Assembly: GCF_029269835.1 (NCBI RefSeq)
Contig: NZ_JARJBB010000019.1
Coordinates: 1 to 64,000 of the forward strand
DNA: 64,000 nucleotides
Direction of reading: 5' to 3'
Origin: Streptomyces tropicalis
GTDB taxonomy: Bacteria > Actinomycetota > Actinomycetes > Streptomycetales > Streptomycetaceae
Made by a program: the position numbers and the translations under genes. The notes under the pieces are model-generated. The model did no database searches. It was not told the DNA's origin and worked only from the letters and a program-made list of their open reading frames with translations. Positions 46,472 to 59,726 of the stretch are shown one piece after another; position 1 is the stretch's first letter; each line of letters opens with the position of its first letter.

Positions 46472-47286
46472 GTGCTCGCACCCCGGCTGCGCAGCGCCCG
46501 GCGGGCCTCGGGGTCGGCCTTGCGGTAGCCGTGGAAGTGCCCCGGGTGGTAGAGGTGCGAGCGGGTGCCGCCGGCGGCGAGCGCCGGGCCGACCAGGAAC
46601 AGCGTGTGCTTCCACAGCCGGTGCTGCTTGACCGTCTCCTCCAGCGTGCCGACCGTGCACCGCACCATCAGCTCCTCCGGCCAGGTGGCCTGGTAGGCGA
46701 CGACGACCGGGGTGTCGGTCGGATAGCCGCCCTCCAGCAGCTCCCGCACCAGCTGGCCGCTGCGGGCCGCCGACAGGAAGATCGCCATGGTGGTGCCGTG
46801 CCGGGCGAACTCGCGCACCTCCTCGCCGGGCGGCATGGGCGTCTTGCCGCCCCCGAGCCGGGTGAGGATCACCGACTGCGCGACCTCGGGCACGGTCAGC
46901 TCCCGCCCGGCCAGCGCGGCCACGGCGGAGAAGGCGGAGACCCCGGGCACGACCTCGGTCGGGATGCCGAGGGCGGCGCACCGGTCGAGCTGCTCCTGGG
47001 TGCCGCCCCACAGGGCCGGGTCGCCGGAGTGCACGCGGGCCACCCGCAGTCCTTCGGCGTGCGCGCGCTCGTAGACGGCGACGACGTCCTCCAGCGACAT
47101 GGCCGCGGAGTCCAGGACCTCCGCCTGCGGGCGCGCGTGGTCGAGGACCTCGGCCTGCACCAGGCTGGCCGCCCAGATCACGACGTCGGCCTCGGCGATC
47201 GCTCGGGCCGCGCGGAACGTCAGCAGGTCGGCGGCGCCGGGACCGGCGCCGACGAAGGTCACCTTGCCGCGGGGGGCATCGGCCAT
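46468..47286 (-). CDS. cobM: Precorrin-4 C11-methyltransferase
   Basis: 272 residues, tetrapyrrole methylase. 'VTFVGAGPGAADLLTFRAAR', 'HSGDPALWGGTQEQLDRC', 'GRELTVPEVAQSVILTR' and 'LVGPALAAGG' are CobM/CbiF landmarks. It is the first gene of the second cob operon, 95 bp from the divergent ZIP gene; no cobalamin riboswitch fits in that space. ATG 47286 is used; ATG 47316 is a less likely in-frame alternative. Confidence 0.94.
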   Translation of the reverse strand: MADAPRGKVTFVGAGPGAADLLTFRAARAIAEADVVIWAASLVQAEVLDHARPQAEVLDSAAMSLEDVVAVYERAHAEGLRVARVHSGDPALWGGTQEQLDRCAALGIPTEVVPGVSAFSAVAALAGRELTVPEVAQSVILTRLGGGKTPMPPGEEVREFARHGTTMAIFLSAARSGQLVRELLEGGYPTDTPVVVAYQATWPEELMVRCTVGTLEETVKQHRLWKHTLFLVGPALAAGGTRSHLYHPGHFHGYRKADPEARRALRSRGAST

Positions 47287-47381
47287 GGAGTCGGGTCCTC
47301 TCGTACGGAATGTCATGGTCTGGGCAGGTCGGACCGGGGCCGGATGTGCGCAACCGGGGTCCGATCGGATAGCAAGGGCCC

Positions 47382-48110
47382 ATGGCGGTCTTCGTCGCGC
47401 TCGGCGCGTTCCTGATGACGCTGGCCGGCGGCTGGACGGCACAGCGGGTGACCGATCGCCGTCACCTGGTCCTCGGACTGGCGGGCGGCCTGATGCTGGG
47501 CGTGGTCGGCCTGGACCTGCTGCCGGAGGCGCTGCGCGCCGCCGGCACCGAGGTGTTCGGTGTGCCCGCGGCCCTGCTGCTGTTCGTGGGCGGCTTCCTG
47601 CTGGCGCACATGGTGGAGCGGCTGCTGGCGGCACGGCAGGCCGCGCACGGCGCCGGGGAGCACAACCACCGGGCGCCCGAGGTGGGCCTGACCGCGGCCG
47701 CCGCGATGGTCGGGCACAGCGCCATGGACGGCGTGGCGATCGGCGCCGCCTTCCAGGTGGGCGGCGGCATGGGCCTCGCGGTCGCGCTCGCCGTGATCGC
47801 CCACGACTTCGCGGACGGCTTCAACACCTTCACGCTCACGAGCCTGTACGGCAACGAGCGCCGCCGGGCGGTCGGGATGCTGTTCGCGGACGCGCTGGCA
47901 CCGGTGGCCGGCGCGGCCTCCACCGCGTTCCTCACCATCCCGGAGTGGTTCCTCGGCGGCTATCTCGGGCTCTTCGGCGGAGTGCTGCTCTACCTGGCCG
48001 CCGCGGAGATCCTGCCCGAGGCCCACCACGAGCACCCGGCCCGCTCGACCCTGCTGTGCACGGTCGCCGGCGCGGCCTTCGTCTGGCTGGTGGTGGGCCT
48101 CGCGGCATGA
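47382..48110 (+). CDS. ZIP-family metal transporter
   Basis: 242 residues with about eight membrane helices. TM4 has 'HSAMDGVAIGAAF' and TM5 'VIAHDFADGFNTFTL', the His/Asp metal-binding helices of ZIP carriers, and TM2 has 'LDLLPEAL'. A His-containing cytoplasmic loop ('AGEHNHRAPE') lies between TM3 and TM4. It is flanked on both sides by cob operons on the opposite strand, which makes cobalt (or zinc) import for B12 synthesis an attractive inference. TAGCAA ends 6 nt before the ATG. Confidence 0.85.
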   Translation: MAVFVALGAFLMTLAGGWTAQRVTDRRHLVLGLAGGLMLGVVGLDLLPEALRAAGTEVFGVPAALLLFVGGFLLAHMVERLLAARQAAHGAGEHNHRAPEVGLTAAAAMVGHSAMDGVAIGAAFQVGGGMGLAVALAVIAHDFADGFNTFTLTSLYGNERRRAVGMLFADALAPVAGAASTAFLTIPEWFLGGYLGLFGGVLLYLAAAEILPEAHHEHPARSTLLCTVAGAAFVWLVVGLAA

Positions 48111-48127
48111 GCCGCGGCCGCCGCCGC

Positions 48128-48859
48128 TCACAGCTTGCCGCCCCGGCCGCCGTCGCGGCGCGCGGGCGCGATGAGCGTGGACAGGTACGGCAGGGCCGTG
48201 CCGCCGAGGTCGGCGGCCGGCCGGATCGACTCCTCCGGCAGCCCCAGCGCCGACCCCCACACCGCGTCCCCGAGCCGCCCGGTCTCCCGCAGCGCCTCGG
48301 CGACCTCGGCCGCCTGCCGGCCGAACTTGTAGGCGACCACCGTGCCCGGACCGGCCAGTGCGTCCCTCAGCACGGCGGACCCCGCGGTCACCGGTACCAG
48401 GGTCAGCGGCTCGGTGCCCTCGGTGAGGACCGCCCCGGACCGGGCCGCCAGGTCCTGCATCGCGGTGATCCCGGGCACGGTCTCCACCGCGCACCCGGGC
48501 ACGGTTGCGGTGACGGTGTGCGCGAGGTACGTGAAGGTGGAGTACACGTTGGGGTCCCCGATGGTGGCGAAGGCGACCGTGCGGTCCTGCCCGAGCAGGC
48601 CCGCGACCCGCTGCCCGGCGGCGTCCCAGGCGGCCTCCCGGCGCGCCCGGTCGGTCCGCTCGTTCAGCGCGAACACCACCCGCAGCACCTTCTCCGCAGG
48701 CACGTAGTGCAGCACCGTCGCCTCGGCCCGCCCGCGCTCCAGGGTGTCCATGACGGGCACCACGACGACGTCCGCCGCGCGCAGCGCGTTGACACCCTTG
48801 ACGGTGACCAGTTCCGGATCACCCGGACCGACCCCGACTCCGACCAGCCTGCTGCTCAT
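48128..48859 (-). CDS. cobI: Precorrin-2 C20-methyltransferase
   Basis: 243 residues. 'LVGVGVGPGDPELVTVKGVN', 'VAFATIGDPNVYSTFTYLAH' and 'VPGITAMQDLAARSG' are CobI/CbiL signatures. It makes precorrin-3A. It is the last gene of the riboswitch-led operon, overlaps cobB by 4 bp and ends 17 bp from the convergent ZIP gene. Confidence 0.95.
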   Translation of the reverse strand: MSSRLVGVGVGPGDPELVTVKGVNALRAADVVVVPVMDTLERGRAEATVLHYVPAEKVLRVVFALNERTDRARREAAWDAAGQRVAGLLGQDRTVAFATIGDPNVYSTFTYLAHTVTATVPGCAVETVPGITAMQDLAARSGAVLTEGTEPLTLVPVTAGSAVLRDALAGPGTVVAYKFGRQAAEVAEALRETGRLGDAVWGSALGLPEESIRPAADLGGTALPYLSTLIAPARRDGGRGGKL

Positions 48860-50202
48860 GACGTCCGGCACCTCTCCACGAACCGACGGGCGACACCGGG
48901 CGCCGACGCCCAGTGCGTGTGCAGATAGCTCGCGTGCACCCCCTGCTGCACGAATCCCTCGACCCGCGGCCGGGGGGCCCGCACCCCCCAGGCGGGGGCC
49001 GTCCCCGCGCCCGGCTCGACGACGGTGCGGTGGAATTCGTGCCCCCGCATCCGCTCCCCGGCGGCGGTGAGCACGCTGTCGCCGACGGCCACCGCGTCCC
49101 GGTAGCCGAGGGTGAGCCGCTCGCTCATGCGGGCGGAGGCGTCCAGCACCCCGCACATGGGCTGCCCGTCCAGCTCCTGGCACAGGTAGAGCAGCCCCGC
49201 GCACTCGGCGGCCACCGGAGCGCCTGAGCGGGCCAGCGCGGCGACCTGGGCGCGCAGCGCCTCGTTGGCCGACAGCTCGGCCGCGTACATCTCCGGGAAG
49301 CCGCCGCCGACGACCACCCCGCGGGCGCCGTCGGGCAGCCGCTCGTCCCGCAGCGGGTCGAAGGGGACGACCTCGGCACCGGCGGCGGCGAGCAGTTCGG
49401 TGTGCTCGGCGTAGGAGAAGGTGAAGGCGGGGCCGCCCGCGACGGCGACCACCGGGCGCGGGCCCGCCCCGGCCGTGGGGGGCTCCCACGGCGCGTCGGC
49501 CAGGGCCGTGGCGCTGCGCGCCAGCGCGGTCAGCGCCGTCAGGTCGCAGCCCGCCTCCACCTGTGCGGCCATCGCCGCGACGGCGTCCACCGCGGCCGCC
49601 CGCCGCTCCGCCACCGGCACCAGGCCCAGGTGGCGTGAGGGGGTGTCGACCTGCGGTGCGCGGCGCAGCACGCCCAGCACCGGCACCCCGGACGCGTCCA
49701 GGGCCTCGCGCAGCAGCTCCTCGTGCCGCCCGGAGGCGACCTTGTTCAGGATCACGCCCCCGATCCGCACCTGCGGGTCCCAGGACGCGAAGCCGTGCAC
49801 CAGCGCGGCCACCGACCGGGACTGCGAGGAGGCGTCCACGACGAGCACCACCGGCGCCCGCAGCAGCTTGGCCACCTGCGCGGTGGACGCCAGCTCGCCC
49901 TCGCCGGCGGCCCCGTCGTACAGGCCCATGACCCCCTCGACGACGGCGATGTCGCAGCCCCGCGCCCCGTGCAGGAACAGCGGCGCGACCAGGTCCGGCC
50001 CGCACAGGTAGGCGTCCAGGTTGCGCCCGGTGCGCCCGGTGGCGAGCGCGTGGTACCCGGGGTCGATGTAGTCCGGGCCGACCTTGTGCCCGGACACGGC
50101 GAGCCCCCGCCGGGCGAGGGCGGCCATCAGCCCGGTGGCCACGGTGGTCTTGCCGCTGCCGGAGGACGGCGCGGCGACCACCAGCCGGGGCACGGACGTC
50201 AC
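48856..50202 (-). CDS. cobB: Hydrogenobyrinate/cobyrinate a,c-diamide synthase
   Basis: 448 residues. The N-terminal P-loop is 'SSGSGKTTVATGLMAAL', followed by 'GPDYIDPGYH' and 'VVEGVMGLYDG'. The C-terminal class I glutaminase-like domain has its Cys in 'AAECAGLLYL'. It amidates the a and c side chains with ATP and glutamine. The GTG start is in a GTGA overlap with cobO. Confidence 0.95.
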   Translation of the reverse strand: MTSVPRLVVAAPSSGSGKTTVATGLMAALARRGLAVSGHKVGPDYIDPGYHALATGRTGRNLDAYLCGPDLVAPLFLHGARGCDIAVVEGVMGLYDGAAGEGELASTAQVAKLLRAPVVLVVDASSQSRSVAALVHGFASWDPQVRIGGVILNKVASGRHEELLREALDASGVPVLGVLRRAPQVDTPSRHLGLVPVAERRAAAVDAVAAMAAQVEAGCDLTALTALARSATALADAPWEPPTAGAGPRPVVAVAGGPAFTFSYAEHTELLAAAGAEVVPFDPLRDERLPDGARGVVVGGGFPEMYAAELSANEALRAQVAALARSGAPVAAECAGLLYLCQELDGQPMCGVLDASARMSERLTLGYRDAVAVGDSVLTAAGERMRGHEFHRTVVEPGAGTAPAWGVRAPRPRVEGFVQQGVHASYLHTHWASAPGVARRFVERCRTS

Positions 50203-50807
50203 CACTCGATGCCCCTCTGGCCCTTCTGCCCGGCGTCCATCGGGTGCTTGACCTTGGACATGTCGGTGACCAGGTCCGCGAAGCTGACCAGCCGCTCCGG
50301 CGCGTTGCGCCCGGTGATCACCACGTGCTGGGTGCCCGGCCGCTGCCGCAGCACCTCCACGACCTCGTCGGTGTCGATCCAGCCCCAGTGCATCGGGTAC
50401 GCGAACTCGTCGAGCACGTACAGCGTGTACGTCTCGGCGGCCAGGTCCCGCTTGACCTGCTCCCAGCCCTCGCGGGCCTTCTCCTCGTTGGTCGCGTTGT
50501 CGCCCTGGAGGCCGCGCTGCACCCACGACCAGCCCTCGCCCATCTTGTGCCAGTCGACGGTGCCGCCCTGCCCGGAGGCGCCCAGCACGCGCAGCGCGTT
50601 CTCCTCGCCGACCTTCCACTTGGCCGACTTCACGAACTGGAACACCCCGATCGGCCAGCCCTGGTTCCAGGCGCGCAGCGCCAGTCCGAAGGCGGCCGTC
50701 GACTTGCCCTTGCCGATGCCGGTGTGCACCACGACGAGCGGGCGGTTGCGCCGCTGGCGCGTCGTCAGACCGTCGTCCGGCACCACACTCGGCTGTCCCT
50801 GCGGCAT
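50199..50807 (-). CDS. cobO: Corrinoid adenosyltransferase
   Basis: 202 residues, CobA/CobO/BtuR type. P-loop 'GIGKGKSTAAFGLALRAW'; also 'QFVKSAKWKVGEENAL', 'VLDEFAYPMHWGWID' and 'VVITGRNAPERL'. It attaches the 5'-deoxyadenosyl ligand to cob(I)yrinic acid diamide. The ATG shares one base with the chelatase stop. Confidence 0.96.
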   Translation of the reverse strand: MPQGQPSVVPDDGLTTRQRRNRPLVVVHTGIGKGKSTAAFGLALRAWNQGWPIGVFQFVKSAKWKVGEENALRVLGASGQGGTVDWHKMGEGWSWVQRGLQGDNATNEEKAREGWEQVKRDLAAETYTLYVLDEFAYPMHWGWIDTDEVVEVLRQRPGTQHVVITGRNAPERLVSFADLVTDMSKVKHPMDAGQKGQRGIEW

Positions 50808-52887
50808 CACGCGGCCCTCCTGCCGTTGCCGAAGCCCTGCACGTCCCTCACCAGACCGGCGATGCTGTCGGCCCGCAGTTCGTCCAGCGTCACCGCGGTG
50901 CCGCCGAGCCCGTCCGCCAGCCGCCGCGCGAGCCCCAGCCGCACCGGCCCCGACTCGCAGTCCACGACCACCGACGCGATCTGCTCGGCCGCGAACAGCG
51001 CGGCCGCACGCGCCGCCGCCCCGGAACCGGAGGCCGCCCGGCCCCCGTCCCGGCCGGCGGAGCCCCGCGGCTCCGGCGCGTCCGTGGCCCGCCCGTCCGT
51101 CACCACCACGACCAGCGGCCGGCGCGCCGGGTCCCGCATCCGTTCCACCCGCAGCACGTCGTGCGCCCGCAGCAGGCCCGCCGCGAGCGGGGTGCGCCCG
51201 CCGGTCGGCAGCGACCCGAGGCGGGCCGCGGCCGCGTCGACCGACGACGTCGGCGGCAGCGCGACCTCGGCGGTCCGCCCCCGGAACGTCACCAGCCCCA
51301 CCTTGTCGCGCCGCTGGTAGGCGTCCAGCAGCAGCGACAGCACGGCACCCTTCACGGCGCCCATCCGCTGCCGGGCCGCCATCGAGCCGGAGGCGTCGAC
51401 CACGAACAGCACGAGATTGCCCTCGCGGCCCTCCCGGGTCGCCTGCCTCAGGTCGTCCCGGCGCACCACGAGCCCCGGCCCCGACCGGCCCCGGACCCGC
51501 TGGTGCGGCGCGGCCGCCCGCACGGTGGCCGCCAGGTGCAGCCTGGTCAGCGTCCCGCGGGGCCGCCGGGCGCCGGTGGTGCGCCCGTGCTCGGTGCGGG
51601 CGCGGGAGCGCCGGCCCGTGGCACCCTCGCCGATGCCGGGCACGCTCAGCACCCGGGTGCGGAAGGGCTCGGCGGCCCGCGCGGGCGCCTGCTCGGCCGC
51701 GCCGCCGGAGGGCTGCGGCTCCCCGCCCTCCGCGGCCTCGGGGCGGGCGGCACCGTCGCCGTCCGCGGGCCCCGTGCCGGGCTCGGGCCGGCCGCCGCCC
51801 CCGCCCGGACCGGGGCCGTCGTCGTCCCCGTCGTCCCCGGTCTCCTCGCTGCCCCCGTCGGTGCCGTCGTTCCCGTCGGGACCGGAGAACTGCTCCAGCG
51901 TCTCGTCCAGCTTGTCCTCGTCCAGCCCCGGCGCGTCGAACGGGTTGCGCCGGCGCCGGTGCGGCAGCGCGAGCAGCGCGGCCTGCCGGACGTCCTCGGC
52001 GAGCACGTCCGTCCGGCCCGCCCACGCCGCGAGCGCCGTCGCGGTCCGCGCCATCACGATGTCGGCGCGCATCCCGTCCACCTCGAAGGCCGCGCAGGTC
52101 GCGGCGATCTGCCGCAGCGCCCCGTCGCCGAGCCGCACCCGCGGCAGCAGTGCGCGCGCCGCCACGACCCGAGCCCGGACCGCGGCCTCCTCCTCGGCCC
52201 AGCGGGCGGCGAAGCCCGCCGGGTCGTCGTCGTACGCCAGCCGCCGCCGCACGACCTCGACCCGCTGGTCCGGCTCCCGCGAGGCCGCGACCTCCACGGT
52301 CAGCCCGAAACGGTCGAGCAGCTGCGGACGCAGCTCGCCCTCCTCCGGGTTCATCGTGCCCACGAGCAGGAAGCGTGCCGCGTGGCGCACCGAGACGCCC
52401 TCGCGCTCCACGTACGAGGCGCCCATCGCCGCCGCGTCGAGGAGCAGGTCGACCAGGTGGTCGTGCAGCAGGTTGACCTCGTCGACGTACAGGATCCCGC
52501 GGTGCGCGTCGGCCAGCAGGCCCGGCTCGAAGGCCTTCACGCCCTCGGCGAGCGCCCGCTCGATGTCGAGGGCGCCGACCAGCCGGTCCTCGGACGCGCC
52601 GACCGGCAGCTCCACCATCCGCGCCGGACGGGAGACGTACGCCCCCGGCGCGTGCGGGCCGTCCGGGCAGCCCGGGTCGGGTGCCCCGGGGTCGCAGGAG
52701 AACCGGCACCCGGAGACCACGTCCACCTCCGGCAGCAGCGCCGACAGCGCCCGCACGGCGGTGGACTTGGCGGTGCCCTTCTCGCCGCGCACCAGCACCC
52801 CGCCGACCGCGGGGGACACCGCGTTCAGCAGCAGCGCGAGCCGCAGGTCGTCCTGGCCGACCACGGCCGTGAAGGGAAAGGGGATGC

Positions 52888-52891
<4 letters not shown>
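50807..52891 (-). CDS. Fused ChlI-ChlD-type cobaltochelatase subunit
   Basis: 694 residues. An AAA+ ChlI half (about 1-330: Walker A 'GEKGTAKST', '[19 protein letters not shown]') is joined through a Asp/Gly/Pro-rich acidic linker to a von Willebrand factor A domain (MIDAS '[11 protein letters not shown]') typical of ChlD. With CobN it should form the ATP-driven late cobaltochelatase, replacing CobS/CobT. No magnesium-chelatase ChlH or photosynthesis gene is present. The GTG start overlaps the cobN stop by 4 bp. Confidence 0.92.
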
Positions 52892-56537
<3,646 letters not shown>

Positions 56538-56541
<4 letters not shown>

Positions 56542-58046
56542 GCGGGCGCTCCCGGGGGGATGAAGGGCAGTCCTTGCGGCGCGCCGGACTCGATGAGCCG
56601 CCACAGCGCGTCGGTGTCCGCGTGCTGTTCGATCAGGTCGCCGAGCAGGTCGAGCTGCTCCTCGCGCAGCGCGGCGAACGAGGTGTCCGGGGCCGGGACG
56701 AAGCGGCGGCCCGCGGCGGCCGCCACCTCGCGCAGGAAGGCCCGCCGGAAGGCGTCGGACTCCAGCGCGCCGTGCCAGTGCGTGCCCCAGGTCCGGCCGG
56801 ACCGGCACCCCCCGAGGAAGGGCTCACCGCCCAGGACGTCGGCGACGCCGTGATGGATCTCGTAGCCCTCGACGGGCGCGCCGAGCGCTTCGCCGGACGG
56901 CCGGGCGAGGGTCTTCCCGCGGGCGAACCGCACCCGCACCGGAAGGACGCCGAGCCCGTCCACGTGCCCCTGGCGGCTCTCGACGTCGTCCTCGATGTGC
57001 TCGCCGAGCATCTGGAAGCCGCCGCAGATGCCGAGGACCGGCCGGCCCTCCGCGGCCCGCCGGACGACCGCCTCCGCCAGGCCCCGCTCGCGCAGCCACT
57101 GGAGGGCGCGGACCGTGCCGCGGGTGCCCGGCAGCACGACCAGGTCGGCGTCGGCGAGTTCCTCGGGCCGGTCCACGAACCGCACCACGACGCCCGGTTC
57201 GGCGGCCAGCGCGTCCACGTCGGTGAAGTTTGACATCAGCGGCACCGCGCAGACGGCGACCCGCAGCACCTCCTCGCCGACCGGCGGCGCCACCGCGGAC
57301 TCCCGGACCGTGCCCCGGAGCGAGACGCGCAGGCCGTCCTCCTCGTCGATGCCGAGCCCGTGCCGGAACGGCAGCACCCCGTAGGTGTGCCGCCCGGTCA
57401 GCCCGTGCAGCATCTCCAGACCCGGCTCCAGCAGCGAGACGTCCCCGCGGAACTTGTTGACCAGGAATCCGGCGATCAGCTCCTGGTCCCCGCGCGACAG
57501 CAGGGCGACGGTGCCGAAGAAGGACGCGAAGACGCCGCCGCGGTCGATGTCGCCGACGACGAGCACCGGAAGTCCCGCGGTGCGGGCGATGCCCATGTTG
57601 ACGATGTCGGTGCGGCGCAGGTTGATCTCCGCCGGGCTTCCCGCGCCCTCGCAGATCACCGCGTCGTGGGTGGCGCGCAGTTCGGCGAGGCAGTCCAGGA
57701 CCGTGCCCAGCAGCTGCTGCTGGCGCCCGCCGTGGTAGCCGCGGGCGCTCAGCTCGCCGACGGGGCGGCCGAGCAGCACGACCTGGCTGCTCCGCTCGCC
57801 GCCCGGCTTGAGGAGGACCGGGTTCATCAGCGCGGTGGGCTCCAGCCGGCACGCCTGGGCCTGCATGGCCTGCGCCCGCCCGATCTCCGCGCCCTCGCGG
57901 GTGACGAAGGAGTTGAGGGACATGTTCTGCCCCTTGAACGGCGCGACCTTGACCCCCTGCCGTGCGAGCCACCGGCAGATCCCGGCGGTGACGACGCTCT
58001 TGCCGGCGTCGGAGGTGGTGCCGGCGACGAGGAGACCGCCGCTCAT
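56538..58046 (-). CDS. cobQ: Cobyric acid synthase
   Basis: 502 residues. P-loop-like N-terminus '[19 protein letters not shown]', then '[14 protein letters not shown]' and '[13 protein letters not shown]'. The C-terminal glutaminase domain has Cys in '[16 protein letters not shown]' and His in 'THWHGALE'. It amidates the b, d, e and g side chains. It overlaps cobD and cobN by 4 bp each. Confidence 0.96.
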
Positions 58047-58999
58047 GACGTACGTCCCTTCCCGAGGATCCTGCGGACGGCGAAGCGCCCGGCCGTGCCG
58101 GCGCCGAGCGCGAGCAGGCCCACCCGGCGGGAGAGCCGTACGGCCCGTTCGATGTCGGCGCTCCGCACGGCGCGTCCGGGGCCGTTGAGCACCGGCCGGT
58201 GCTCCACGCGCCCCCCGTACGAGAGGGTGCCGCCGAGCCGCACGCCGAGCGCCCCGGCGAACGAGGCCTCCACGGGACCGGCGTTGGGGCTGGGATGCCG
58301 GGCGGCGTCGGCCCGCCAGGCCCGCACCGCGGCGCGCGGGTCGGGGCCCGCGACGGCGGCCAGCGCGGCGGTGAGGCGGGCCCCGGGCCAGCCGGCGGCG
58401 TCGTCCAGGCGGGCGGCGGCCCAGCCGAAGCGCCGGTAGCGCGGGGACCGGTGGCCGACCATGGCGTCGAGGGTGTTGACGGCGCGGAAGCCGAGCAGAC
58501 CGGGCACGCCGGCGGCGGCCCCCCACACCAGGGCGCCGACCACGGCGTCGGAGGTGTTCTCGGCGACGGACTCCACCACCGCGCGGGCGATGCCGTCGGC
58601 GTCGAGGGCGTGCGGGTCCCGGCCGCACAGGTGGGGCAGCCGCGCCCGCGCCGCGGCCAGGTCGCCCGCGTCCAGCGCCCGTCCCACGGCGCGCGCCTCC
58701 CGGGCCAGCGAGGTGCCGCCGACGACGGCCCAGGTCGCGGCGGCGGTCAGTGCGGCGGAGGCGGCGGGGGAGCGGCGGACGGCGGACGCGGCGAGCGAGG
58801 CCGAGGCCACGGTGGCGCCCACGCACACGGCGGTGTGCAGGACGCCCCAGCCCCGGTGGTCCCGCCACAGCGCGTGCTCCACGGCGCCCGCGGCCCGTCC
58901 GAACGCGGCGACCGGGTGCCCGCGGCGGGGATCGCCGAGGAGCAGGTCGCCGAGGAGGCCGGCAGCGGCGCCGTACGCGAAGACGCGGTCGGCACCCAT
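58043..58999 (-). CDS. cobD: Adenosylcobinamide-phosphate synthase (CbiB type)
   Basis: 318 residues, hydrophobic, with several membrane helices. '[14 protein letters not shown]' near the N-terminus and '[20 protein letters not shown]', '[20 protein letters not shown]' and '[20 protein letters not shown]' are CbiB signatures. It joins aminopropanol or its phosphate to adenosylcobyrate. It is the first gene of the operon, about 110 bp downstream of the cobalamin riboswitch core. ATG 58999 is used; longer starts would read into the riboswitch. Confidence 0.93.
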   Translation of the reverse strand: MGADRVFAYGAAAGLLGDLLLGDPRRGHPVAAFGRAAGAVEHALWRDHRGWGVLHTAVCVGATVASASLAASAVRRSPAASAALTAAATWAVVGGTSLAREARAVGRALDAGDLAAARARLPHLCGRDPHALDADGIARAVVESVAENTSDAVVGALVWGAAAGVPGLLGFRAVNTLDAMVGHRSPRYRRFGWAAARLDDAAGWPGARLTAALAAVAGPDPRAAVRAWRADAARHPSPNAGPVEASFAGALGVRLGGTLSYGGRVEHRPVLNGPGRAVRSADIERAVRLSRRVGLLALGAGTAGRFAVRRILGKGRTS

Positions 59000-59104
59000 C
59001 GGTTCAGCCCGCCGTGGGGGCGGGCGGGGTGTCGCTGGTGAACCTCGGTCGGCAGCCGCGCATGGCGATGTGTCCTCACTCAGGGTGTCCGCGCCCTGGT
59101 ACGA

Positions 59105-59235
59105 CGAGACCGGAGGCGAGAGTTCCTGGCTCCCGGGGATCGCTCCCCGGTGACAGTGGCGGGACCGCGCCGGATTCGCACCGGCTTCCTCTTCTGCCTC
59201 CGTATATGGCTCCGGAAGTCCACCACGGGCCGCGA
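59105..59235 (-). promoter_or_regulatory. Cobalamin riboswitch
   Basis: On the minus strand the conserved core reads in order: AGAGGAAGCCGGTGCGAATC (59192-59173), GGTCCCGCCACTGT (59166-59153) and the B12 box GAGCCAGGAACTC (59133-59121). Complementary CGGAGGC (59202-59196) and GCCTCCG (59117-59111) close the P1 helix. Adenosylcobalamin binding should shut off the cobD-cobQ-cobN-chlID-cobO-cobB-cobI operon that follows. Outer boundaries are approximate. Confidence 0.93.
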
Positions 59236-59350
59236 ACACCCGTCAACTCGCCTTTGACCAGGGACGCACCGGTGTGCAGAACCCCACATCGCGGTCCGGA
59301 CGGGCACCGGCGGGAGCGGTGCGGGCCCCGCCGCGCCGCCAGGACGCCGC

Positions 59351-59393
59351 GGACCCCCGTACGCGCCCCGGTGGGGGACGCGTACGGGGGTCC
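59351..59393 (-). terminator. Terminator of the phosphate-transporter operon
   Basis: A perfect 15-bp stem (59351-59365 with 59379-59393) and a 13-nt loop that itself pairs. It lies between the small membrane protein gene and the riboswitch and insulates the cob operon. Confidence 0.85.
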
Positions 59394-59470
59394 TGGTCGA
59401 CGACGGGCCGCCGGGGTCCGGGGGACCCGGGGTACGGAGCCCGCGGGGACCGCCGGTCCGGTGGCGGGTG

Positions 59471-59692
59471 TCAGGCGACGATGAGTGAGATGCCGTAGGC
59501 CACGGCCGCCGCGCAGAGCGCGAAGCACGCGGAGGCGCCGACGGTCGCGGCGACCGCCGACTCGCCGCGGGTGGAGGCGGACTCACGGCGGGACAGGCCC
59601 GCGATGCCGAGGGTGAACAGGGTCACCAGCCCGACGGTGACCACGAGGCTGACCCCGAAGACGGAGCCGATGGCTGCCCAGTCGATCTTCAT
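59471..59692 (-). CDS. Small two-helix membrane protein linked to the phosphate transporter
   Basis: 73 residues. Two hydrophobic spans (about 7-32 and 46-72) flank a short basic/Ser-rich loop ('GLSRRESASTRGESAV'). It starts 34 bp after the pit gene on the same strand and shares its terminator, so it is probably cotranscribed and under PhoP control. Function unknown; an accessory of the transporter is an inference. Confidence 0.75.
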   Translation of the reverse strand: MKIDWAAIGSVFGVSLVVTVGLVTLFTLGIAGLSRRESASTRGESAVAATVGASACFALCAAAVAYGISLIVA

Positions 59693-59726
59693 GCTGATGC
59701 TTCCTCAGATATCCGGGTGCGCGGAC

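Noticed and set aside
47287-47381. A second cobalamin riboswitch before cobM
   Set aside because: Only 95 bp are available, and neither the GCCACTG core nor the B12 box occurs on the minus strand there.
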